Positions 50,720-58,589 of a stretch of 64,000 bases of DNA are shown in pieces; position 1 is the first letter of the stretch, and every line of letters begins with the position of its first letter. Under the pieces are notes generated by a model that had not been told where the DNA came from, searched no databases, and saw nothing but the letters and a program-made list of their open reading frames with translations. Source of the DNA: Candidatus Krumholzibacteriota bacterium (GTDB lineage: Bacteria; Krumholzibacteriota; Krumholzibacteriia; Krumholzibacteriales; WJIX01). The stretch is from assembly GCA_034520215.1 (NCBI GenBank), contig JAXHNR010000001.1, positions 124,001-188,000 of the forward strand, written 5' to 3'. Position numbers and translations under genes: made by a program.

Positions 50720-51706
50720 TTAAATTCTCAATTTACATTTTCTTTTAATTACCTGCCATAGAGGGTCGATTTTATCAATAAGAGACGCCGGGAGAAAGCT
50801 GGCGATTATAAAACCGGCCGCGAAAAGCTTGTAAGGCTTAAACCGGAAGGACTTGATAAAATGCTTTCTTGCAAGTTTCAGTTTCCTTTCAAAGAATAGT
50901 ATTCGGCCGAGGTGGAAATTATAATAAAAGGCCTTTTCTCTATCCAGGTTTCTTTCTGAAACGCCCGCGGCGTTCTTCCTCTGTTGTAGTAATTGGAGAG
51001 GTTCTTTTTCCCCTTGATTTCTTGCTATAGAGCACTTACGGGCAATTTCGGCATAATAGTTCTGTTCCTGCCTCAAAGCTATAGAAATGCTGTTAATATC
51101 AATCCTGCGGATATAGAGAATTTCCTGAATATTAGTTATTTCATAACGGCCGGCAATTCGGAGCCAGAGATCGTAATCCTGAGCTTTGACAAACTCGGGG
51201 CGGTACCACCCAACATCATCGATACTCTTTCTTCTGAACATCACGGAACCGTGGCAGAATTGGTTCTGGTATAGAAGCGATTTTTTTAATTGTACGGGAT
51301 CCGCCGGCAATATTGTCTCTGTGATCTTCCTGCCCGTACTTGTTATTTCGCTGTAAGAGGTCCCCGCCAATCCTATCTTTGAATTATCTTCCATCAGCTC
51401 TGCCTGCAATTCTATTCTGCGCGGCAGAGAATAATCTCCGGCGTCTATTCTTGCGATATACTCACCGCTCGAGTTTTCTATCGCTTCGTTAAGTGATCTT
51501 GTAAGACCTTTACGTGAGCGTGAAATGAGGGATATTCTCCGGTCACAGGTGGAATTAACGACACTGTCTACAGCCGGGCCGCCCCCGTCATTTACGATTA
51601 TGAATTCAAAATTCCTGTATGTTTGCGCCAGTATGCTCTTTATCGAATCTTCGAGAAACGGCTCGTTCTCTTTAACTGACATTATTATTGAAACTTTCGG
51701 CGTCAT
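50720..51706 (-). CDS. Family 2 glycosyltransferase
   Basis: 328 residues: KVSIIMSVKENEPFLEDSIK at the N-terminus, a metal-site segment IARIDAGDYSLPRR (DAGD in place of the commoner DADD), and VKAQDYDLWLRIAGRYE, the acceptor-binding region typical of GT2 enzymes. The C-terminal 60 residues are basic and hydrophobic and may bind the membrane. It is first in the minus-strand trio GT2, GT2, flippase. Confidence 0.9.
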   Translation of the reverse strand: MTPKVSIIMSVKENEPFLEDSIKSILAQTYRNFEFIIVNDGGGPAVDSVVNSTCDRRISLISRSRKGLTRSLNEAIENSSGEYIARIDAGDYSLPRRIELQAELMEDNSKIGLAGTSYSEITSTGRKITETILPADPVQLKKSLLYQNQFCHGSVMFRRKSIDDVGWYRPEFVKAQDYDLWLRIAGRYEITNIQEILYIRRIDINSISIALRQEQNYYAEIARKCSIARNQGEKEPLQLLQQRKNAAGVSERNLDREKAFYYNFHLGRILFFERKLKLARKHFIKSFRFKPYKLFAAGFIIASFLPASLIDKIDPLWQVIKRKCKLRI

Positions 51707-51882
51707 AATTATTCCTATTCAGAATCAGCGCGGGAAGGCAAGAGACTCTGCTTTCTCTTTTGAACCCGCAAAATCAGAATAAGAATAGAAGAGGTGACAG
51801 AAAAGGTCAAAAGAAAAAGGTGTCAAGCGGCCCCTTTCTTTTGAGGCTGGATTGCTTTAGTAAAGCTGGCCTCCCGAATTCA

Positions 51883-51911
51883 TTGACAAAATCTTGCCGA
51901 AACGATATTAC
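51883..51911 (+). promoter_or_regulatory. Promoter of the methyltransferase gene
   Basis: TTGACA at 51883-51888, a 17-bp spacer and TATTAC at 51906-51911, 57 bp before ATG 51969. This supports a start downstream of the first in-frame ATG at 51894. Confidence 0.6.
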
Positions 51912-51968
51912 GGATGTTATTATTATCAATCCGGCGAGGCAAAAGAGAATAAGAGGGATTTGGCGATT

Positions 51969-52682
51969 ATGGATTCATTTAGAGAAAAACTGCTGAACAG
52001 GTTATATTTCATTTATATAAAGGGACATTATTTCTTCTACAGGAATCGATTCTCCGAGAAGATAGAGCATATCATGCGGTTTGACAGAAGGTCTCGCGGA
52101 ATTAAACCGGATACGTGTGAGGAGCAGGGTATGCCGGGGTTTCATAAGACTTGCGCAAACGGATGGCACAGATATATGTTAGGACGGTATTTCTTTTCTC
52201 TGCGGAGTATAAAGAACAAAACAGTGTTAGACTCGGGCTGTGGACTGGGCTGGGGGAGCTATCTGATATGCGAGCTGCCGCGAGAACTTATCTCTATTGA
52301 CATAAACGAGAAAGCTCTTAGTTTCGCGCGCGGAACATGGGACGATTCAAAATTAAATTTCCGCAAATTATCAATTCTCGAAATCGATCTGCTGAGAAGA
52401 AAATTCGATGTGATACTGAGTTATGAAATAATCGAACATCTGGCCTGGAAGGAAGGACTAAGATACCTGAGTCAGATAAGCGGCAATCTGGTCTCCGGGG
52501 GGAAGCTGATTATGTCCTCATATTTTCCTTCCAGCGCCGGGGACGCCGAAAAGGAAGAAGCAAAAAATCCATATCACCTTCATATCTACACAAAAAGGGA
52601 GATGCGAGAGGAACTCGCTAAACGCGGGTTTACTAAAGTAAAATTTTTAGGAAGTTTGATGCTTTCGGCCGAGAAAGAATAG
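51969..52682 (+). CDS. Class I SAM-dependent methyltransferase
   Basis: 237 residues from ATG 51969. Earlier in-frame codons fall within the promoter. The SAM-binding motif I is VLDSGCGLGWGSYLI; motif II is ELISIDINEKAL; and VILSYEIIEHL matches motif IV. The enzyme probably methylates a sugar or lipid intermediate of the surface glycan. It is transcribed alone on the plus strand between two minus-strand groups. Confidence 0.85.
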   Translation: MDSFREKLLNRLYFIYIKGHYFFYRNRFSEKIEHIMRFDRRSRGIKPDTCEEQGMPGFHKTCANGWHRYMLGRYFFSLRSIKNKTVLDSGCGLGWGSYLICELPRELISIDINEKALSFARGTWDDSKLNFRKLSILEIDLLRRKFDVILSYEIIEHLAWKEGLRYLSQISGNLVSGGKLIMSSYFPSSAGDAEKEEAKNPYHLHIYTKREMREELAKRGFTKVKFLGSLMLSAEKE

Positions 52683-52714
52683 ATGTTTCTTCAACGTGTA
52701 ATTTATTGACTGGC

Positions 52715-53701
52715 TTATCTTTTGAAATATCCGTATTTTTCAAGGTTCAGCGCGTATTCTTCAGCGAGAAGCCGGTTGTTTTCATCGAAGAACTTCATTA
52801 ATTTCTCAAAATCCTCATCTCTGTATTTTATTGAATTTAGTGTTTTGCCAGGAATTTCTATATTGTTTAAAATTCCCAGATTATCAGCGAAGGGGATATT
52901 AATATCACCGAAGAATCTTTTCTTTAATCTGCCCAGATGGAACAACAGACTGCGCGAATCTGTTCTGTACTTGCCCATGCAGCTTTTTTTGTTTTCATTC
53001 TTAGAATTAATATAATTATAGGCCGTTTCTCGGCTCAGCCCCATGATACTTTCAAGTTTCTGAAAAAAATGAGCCGGGCTGTTTTTAAGTTCTTCGTAAA
53101 CGAGAATATAAACATTATTAACGCCGAAGATTTTTTCATATTCCTTAATTACGTCATAATAGGAAAGCGCCGACAAGGTGAAACTGCGAGCTCCGTCTCG
53201 TATCAGATTATCCGTGTAAATCCTAAAATTACGCGTCTGTTTATAATTCTTGAAACAATAATTGTACATTTGCGCGTAGATAGATTTTATTAAATCCAAC
53301 TGGTTTCTTATGACTATTATAATTTTCGGCTCCGGAGTAAGTTCGGAAAACAGCATGTGCGCTTTCCTGGCCGTACTCGAGGGGTCCAGGTATCTGACTA
53401 GAGGCCGCGGTTTTTCAGCGAAGAAGAGGCTGTTACTGAGTATCGATTCATTCGAATATATAATAGTATCTCTGTCGGTGCTGTCTATTTTATCCTTCAA
53501 ACCTCTTTTGTGATAATCTATCTTCTTTCTGAATGAAATTTCATTTAAGTATAATAGATCATATATCCATTTTTCTTCATTTTCATAATCCCTTATGTCA
53601 AACATTTCCGGGTGTTTGGGAAAGAGGAATTTTTGCAGAGTTGTGGTGGCGGTTTTCGGATAGCCGATATGAATAAAAATTTTCCGTATCTTTGCTTTCA
53701 T
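52715..53701 (-). CDS. Sulfotransferase
   Basis: 328 residues. The N-terminal IFIHIGYPKTATTTLQKFLF contains the 5'-phosphosulfate loop that binds PAPS, and VIRNQLDLIKSIYAQMYNY is the 3'-phosphate-binding segment. It should transfer sulfate to a carbohydrate or lipid, giving a sulfated surface polymer. Its start overlaps the stop of the flippase gene by 4 bp (ATGA), so the two are coupled. PAPS synthesis genes are not in the window. Confidence 0.87.
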   Translation of the reverse strand: MKAKIRKIFIHIGYPKTATTTLQKFLFPKHPEMFDIRDYENEEKWIYDLLYLNEISFRKKIDYHKRGLKDKIDSTDRDTIIYSNESILSNSLFFAEKPRPLVRYLDPSSTARKAHMLFSELTPEPKIIIVIRNQLDLIKSIYAQMYNYCFKNYKQTRNFRIYTDNLIRDGARSFTLSALSYYDVIKEYEKIFGVNNVYILVYEELKNSPAHFFQKLESIMGLSRETAYNYINSKNENKKSCMGKYRTDSRSLLFHLGRLKKRFFGDINIPFADNLGILNNIEIPGKTLNSIKYRDEDFEKLMKFFDENNRLLAEEYALNLEKYGYFKR

Positions 53702-54960
53702 TTTCCTTCACCCCTGATCTTTATCAATCTATTATAGTACAAATACATATTTAAAGAAAAACTTAATATTCCCACAATTATAGTTGAATAAAACACTCCG
53801 ACAAAACCGAATATATCTATAAATAAATAGTCCAGGATTACATTCGCGACTCCGAAAATAAAAGTGTTTATGGTAACTATTTTCGCCTGTCCGGATGGAA
53901 CGACCAGCCCCTTCACCATAAATCTTCCGGCGAATTTAATTGGCAGGAGTATCAGCAGTAAATAGAAAATAGTTATGATTTCGTCTGTAGCGTAGTCTTT
54001 CAGAAAAGCTCTTATAAAATAGGGAAAAGCGAAATAAACCAGAAAGGCAATGAAAAAACCGGCAAGAAGGCTGAATATGAGGTATTTCTTAAATTTATTC
54101 AGGAGTTTGCCTATTTTGTTCCTGGAAAATATTACAGTTATATTCGGCGCTACTACTTGTCCTAAAATCAATGAAGAAATCAGTATAAGTGTGAAAACCT
54201 TATTGATGATTTCATAATAACCTATTTCCGCGACAAAACCGAACTGCTTCAGGATTAGGATATCCACTTTTGTGTATAGAAAAAAGGCCACATTTGCCAA
54301 TCCTATTACCAGGGCGTACCCTACAATATTTTTTGTAACTTCCTTATCGATCTTAAATTCGATGTCGTCTCTAAAAATAAACAGCCCCGCCGTAAGTATA
54401 AAGAACAGGAGGTTCTGGGAAACTATAGAACCAACTAGGCCGTAGTTTCTAATCAGAAAGAAGGAAACGGGAAGGGCCAGACCTGCCGCGGAGAGGCTGA
54501 TAATTGATAGTTTTTTGAAATCTTTCAGTCCTCTGTAAGCACCGTCTGCTACGGAGGATAACGGCAGGAAAAAGAAATACGGAATAAAGTAGAGGAGCAG
54601 AGAATACTCCTCGAAGATATATTTTCCGGCGAATATGATAAATAAAGAAACAAATGTCGCTATTCCCGTTATAACAACAGTTATGGAGAATAAGATCCTG
54701 TTTAGTGATTTTGATCCTTTTGCCTTATGCTGGGCGACAAACTTCGAAGTAGAAGGAGTGAAGCCGAAATCACAGACTATAATTAACAAACTGGATATGG
54801 CTATCAGATAGGTAAATAACCCGAGATTTTCAGGGTCCAGATAACGCGCGGAGATAAAAAATATCAGAAAAGTCGATCCCTGCTTGGCTCCTATCTGAAG
54901 AGACCGCCAGATAAAGTTGTGAATTGTCTCCCGGTGCTTGTTATATTTCTTAACTAACAT
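53698..54960 (-). CDS. Flippase, polysaccharide biosynthesis (Wzx-like), second copy
   Basis: A 420-residue membrane protein with about 12-14 helices. LIFFISARYLDPENLGLFTY and IIVCDFGFTPSTSKFVAQHK are typical of O-antigen/teichoic-acid-type flippases. Its sequence is clearly different from the flippase at 48333. It is transcribed with the sulfotransferase, which suggests that it exports the glycan unit bearing the sulfate acceptor. Confidence 0.9.
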   Translation of the reverse strand: MLVKKYNKHRETIHNFIWRSLQIGAKQGSTFLIFFISARYLDPENLGLFTYLIAISSLLIIVCDFGFTPSTSKFVAQHKAKGSKSLNRILFSITVVITGIATFVSLFIIFAGKYIFEEYSLLLYFIPYFFFLPLSSVADGAYRGLKDFKKLSIISLSAAGLALPVSFFLIRNYGLVGSIVSQNLLFFILTAGLFIFRDDIEFKIDKEVTKNIVGYALVIGLANVAFFLYTKVDILILKQFGFVAEIGYYEIINKVFTLILISSLILGQVVAPNITVIFSRNKIGKLLNKFKKYLIFSLLAGFFIAFLVYFAFPYFIRAFLKDYATDEIITIFYLLLILLPIKFAGRFMVKGLVVPSGQAKIVTINTFIFGVANVILDYLFIDIFGFVGVFYSTIIVGILSFSLNMYLYYNRLIKIRGEGK

Positions 54961-55445
54961 TCAATTATCTCAGTCGGGTTTGATTTACCTGAAATTATAA
55001 TTTTCAGTCCGTATCCCCAAGCGGACAGAATTCTTTTTGATTATACAGGGTAACAAAAGAATCAACGTTGGAAAAGACCCATTCTACGCCCACAACCGCG
55101 CGATTATAATATATTAACTTAAGTGATTCTTTTTTTCAATTGAAGTATACTATATCATATTTGGAAATTATACACATGATAACCCTGCGCCGCGCTGGAA
55201 TTTTTAATATAGTTCTATTTATTGAATAAACCGGATATTTGTTTCCTTCTTTTCTAAATCTAAAGAAAAGATTCTGCAAATCTGATACAAACGCTTGCGA
55301 TTCGCGCGATTTTTAATCATCATATACGGTGTCGCGGTGTTTTTACTTTGCTCGCGAATTGACTGATCCAAAAGCAGTTTTAATGCCGGTGTTTTCAGTT
55401 TGTTCTTTAATCTGAATCGTCAGTATTCTAGATGGAGGTTGTATT
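54961..55445. other. Divergent AT-rich intergenic region
   Basis: Upstream of both the flippase (minus strand) and the CoA-transferase gene (plus strand). It holds no gene. It must contain promoters in both directions, but I cannot point to a clear pair. GGAGG lies before ATG 55446. Confidence 0.35.
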
Positions 55446-57314
55446 ATGAGCTCCCGGTTTACGAAGATGTACGAGAACAAAAAACGTTCTACCGATGATA
55501 TCCTTAAGATAGTAAATCCCGGCAGCAGAATATTTATAGGTTCCGGAGCCGCTGAGCCTCAAAAGCTTATTGGTATGCTGATTGAGAAGGGCGAATATAT
55601 TCAGGATCACGAGACGATAAACTTAATCGAACTCGGAACCTCCATATACGCCGAATCTGTTATGAGTAAACCATTTAAAAAGAACGCTTTTTTCATCGGC
55701 CAGAATGTCAGGGACGCGGTAAACGAAGGAAGAGCTGAATATACTCCAATATTTCTCTCAGAACTCCCCGAACTTATCTCCTCCGGACAGATGAAAATAG
55801 ATGTAGCCTTTATTCAGGTCGCCACCCCTGATAGTTACGGTTTTTGTTCACTCGGAGTTTCGGTGGATGTCGAGAAGGCGGGAGCTGAGAGCGCGGATAT
55901 AGTCGTAGCGGAAGTGAACGCGAAAATGCCGAGAACGCTCGGAGACTGTTTTATCCATCTAAACGATATAGATTATGTAGTGGAGAGCGACCTGCCCCTT
56001 CCCACATTAAGAGCTCCGGAACCGGATGAGGTTGCAGTGAAGATAGGCCGTAATGTAGCGAGATTAATTGAAAACGGGGCTACTATCCAGGCGGGTATAG
56101 GCATGATCCCGAACGCTGTTCTCGGGTTTTTAGATGACAAAGAAGATCTCGGAGTCCACACGGAAATGTTTTCCGACGGTATTATTGATCTCGTCGAGAA
56201 AGGAATCATCAACAATAAAAAGAAATCTCTTCACAACGGAAAGATAATAGCCACATTCTGCATGGGCAGCCAGCGCCTGTACGATTTTGTGGATGATAAT
56301 CCGCTTATTGAATTTCATCCGTGTGATTATACGAACGACCCTTTCGTAGTAGCTAAAAATAACAGGATGGTTTCGTTAAATGCCGCTATACAGATCGATA
56401 TTACCGGCCAGGTCTGCGCTGATTCGATTGGAGATTATTTTTATTCGGGGATCGGCGGGCAGGTTGATTTTGTTAGAGGAGCGGCAAGGTCATCCGGCGG
56501 TAAACCTGTAATTGTGATGCCTTCAACTGCTAAGGGCGGCACTGTTTCGAGAATTGTCTCTACTCTGGACGAAGGCGCGGGGGTCGTAACTTCCCGCGGA
56601 GATGTACATTACGTGGCTACTGAATTTGGAGTTGTTAATCTACACGGGAAAAACCTCAGGGAACGGGCTCTGGCGCTTACGAGTATAGCGCATCCCGATT
56701 TCCGCGATGATCTGATCAATTACGCTAAGAAAAGAAGTATTGTTCACATGGATCAGATGCCTCTTTCAATCGCAGGCAAATATTATCCGGATAAATATGA
56801 ACATACCGCGGTGTTCGGTGATACTGAAGTCTTCTTCAGACCCGTAAAACCTACTGATGAATCCCTGCAGAGAGAATTCTTTTATTCACTGAGCGATACA
56901 TCCATATATTACAGGTTTTTCAATGTCGTAAAAGCGATGCCTCACGAGAGGCTTCAGCCCATGGTGAATATTGATTACCGCGAAGAAATGTCACTGGTGG
57001 CTCTGGTGGGCGAGACTGAACTTGAAGAGATGATCGGGATAGGAAGGTTTAAGGTCGATCCTTCGGATAATATGGCGGAGGTTGCCTTTGTCGTACGGGA
57101 CGATTGGCAGAGAAGGGGAATAGGTTCTCATTTAATGAGTAAGCTGATAGAGATAGCCAGAGAGAAGAGAATAAAGGGATTTAAAGCGGATGTTATGGCG
57201 GAGAACAGGAAGATGCTTTCCCTGTTTCATAATTGCGGCTTTCCGGCCAAGACTAAATTAGAAGACGGAAGCTATTTTGTAGTAATAGATTTCTCGGAAG
57301 AAAAAGGAAAATAA
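55446..57314 (+). CDS. Acetyl-CoA hydrolase/CoA-transferase fused to a GNAT acetyltransferase
   Basis: 622 residues. Residues about 1-430 match the acetyl-CoA hydrolase/4-hydroxybutyrate CoA-transferase family: GSGAAEPQKLIGML near the start, GIGMIPNAVLGFLDDKEDLG, and HTEMFSDG with the likely catalytic glutamate. Residues about 455-620 form a GNAT domain with the acetyl-CoA loop VRDDWQRRGIGSHLMSKL. Such fusions suggest that CoA transfer and lysine acylation are linked. It is first in a same-strand group with a deacetylase and a butyrate kinase fusion. Confidence 0.9.
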   Translation: MSSRFTKMYENKKRSTDDILKIVNPGSRIFIGSGAAEPQKLIGMLIEKGEYIQDHETINLIELGTSIYAESVMSKPFKKNAFFIGQNVRDAVNEGRAEYTPIFLSELPELISSGQMKIDVAFIQVATPDSYGFCSLGVSVDVEKAGAESADIVVAEVNAKMPRTLGDCFIHLNDIDYVVESDLPLPTLRAPEPDEVAVKIGRNVARLIENGATIQAGIGMIPNAVLGFLDDKEDLGVHTEMFSDGIIDLVEKGIINNKKKSLHNGKIIATFCMGSQRLYDFVDDNPLIEFHPCDYTNDPFVVAKNNRMVSLNAAIQIDITGQVCADSIGDYFYSGIGGQVDFVRGAARSSGGKPVIVMPSTAKGGTVSRIVSTLDEGAGVVTSRGDVHYVATEFGVVNLHGKNLRERALALTSIAHPDFRDDLINYAKKRSIVHMDQMPLSIAGKYYPDKYEHTAVFGDTEVFFRPVKPTDESLQREFFYSLSDTSIYYRFFNVVKAMPHERLQPMVNIDYREEMSLVALVGETELEEMIGIGRFKVDPSDNMAEVAFVVRDDWQRRGIGSHLMSKLIEIAREKRIKGFKADVMAENRKMLSLFHNCGFPAKTKLEDGSYFVVIDFSEEKGK

Positions 57315-57428
57315 CAGAGGAAAGAGTTTTTAACGAGTGCTTTTCTTTTATAGCTAAATAGTCCGGTTGAAACAGGGCTCTGTTTATTCCCGGCTAATCG
57401 GCGGATTTAAAGCGCGGGGGTTGAAAAA

Positions 57429-58571
57429 GTGAATAATAAGACAAAAGGGAAAGCGGCTTTTATTTACGCCCCCGGACTTTCTGAATTTAAATTCAGCCCC
57501 GAGCACCCCTTTAAGCCCGCCAGGGTTGAAAAGGTATATGAAATGTGTAAAGGAAGAGGACTTCTTTCTGACCCTTCTGTGGCTGTTATAAAAATAGATG
57601 AGGGAAAAAGAGAGGATTTGGAAAGTTTCCATACTTCAGAGTATATCGATATTCTAGAGAGAGCGGGAAGGGGCGGGGAAGTTGACATAGATATGATTTA
57701 TCATGGGGTGGGGACTATGGAAAACCCGATTTTCACCGGGTTATTCCAATTTTGTCTTCTGTCAGTCGCGGCTACTATTGAAGCGGTAGAAAAGGTGGCA
57801 GGTGGATTTGAGAGCGCGTTTAATCCCTGCGGCGGTTTTCATCACGCTCATTCGGACCGCGCCGGAGGTTTTTGTTATGTTAATGACGCTGTGATCGCGA
57901 TCAAAAAATTGAAGACTCTCGGCAGGAGGGTCGCTTACGTGGACATCGACGCGCATCACGGAGACGGTGTGCAGGAAGCTTTTTACGACGATCCCGAGGT
58001 TCTTACTGTTTCCGCTCATGAATCGGGAAAAACTCTTTTCCCCTGGGGAGGCTTTGAGAAAGAGATTGGCAGGGGCAGGGGCAGGGGGTTCAATATTAAT
58101 ATTCCGTTGGAACTTGACACGGATGATGAAGTGTTTACCCTTCTTTTTGATAACATAGTGATGGATTCCGTAAAGAGGTTTAATCCGGATGTTATAGTTG
58201 GACAGTTTGGAACAGATGCTTCGGCGACCGATCCGCTGACTCATCTGAAAATGACCAACAACGGTTATATTGAATCGATTAAGCTTTTACATAAAAAATT
58301 TCCTAATATAGTTGCTCTGGGAGGCGGAGGGTATAATATGAAGGATGTTGTAAACGGATGGACTCTGTTATGGAGTGAACTCTCGGGGCTCAAGCAGAAC
58401 AGCGGATATGGAGGAGCGATTGGAGGAGTTCTGATGGGTGACAGCTCAATACAGGGTTCTGATTTAAGAGATATGCGGTCCTATGTTTCAGGGCCCGCGA
58501 AGGAAGATCTTATTGAAGGTGCTGAAAAACTGATTTCTAATTATAATAAAAATATACAACCGTTTCTTTAA
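57429..58571 (+). CDS. Histone-deacetylase-family (AcuC-like) deacetylase
   Basis: 380 residues of the HDAC/AcuC fold. Zinc and catalytic residues are visible: FHHAHSDRAGGFCYVNDAV (tandem His and GFC), VAYVDIDAHHGDGVQEAFYD (Asp-x-His), and a later Asp in QFGTDASATDPLTHL. It should remove acyl groups from lysines of enzymes such as acyl-CoA synthetases. It starts with GTG 57429 after GGGGG and is followed 18 bp later by the kinase fusion, so it may balance the GNAT domain encoded upstream. Confidence 0.92.
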   Translation: MNNKTKGKAAFIYAPGLSEFKFSPEHPFKPARVEKVYEMCKGRGLLSDPSVAVIKIDEGKREDLESFHTSEYIDILERAGRGGEVDIDMIYHGVGTMENPIFTGLFQFCLLSVAATIEAVEKVAGGFESAFNPCGGFHHAHSDRAGGFCYVNDAVIAIKKLKTLGRRVAYVDIDAHHGDGVQEAFYDDPEVLTVSAHESGKTLFPWGGFEKEIGRGRGRGFNINIPLELDTDDEVFTLLFDNIVMDSVKRFNPDVIVGQFGTDASATDPLTHLKMTNNGYIESIKLLHKKFPNIVALGGGGYNMKDVVNGWTLLWSELSGLKQNSGYGGAIGGVLMGDSSIQGSDLRDMRSYVSGPAKEDLIEGAEKLISNYNKNIQPFL

Positions 58572-58589
58572 CCCGGGAGTTGAGAGCAG

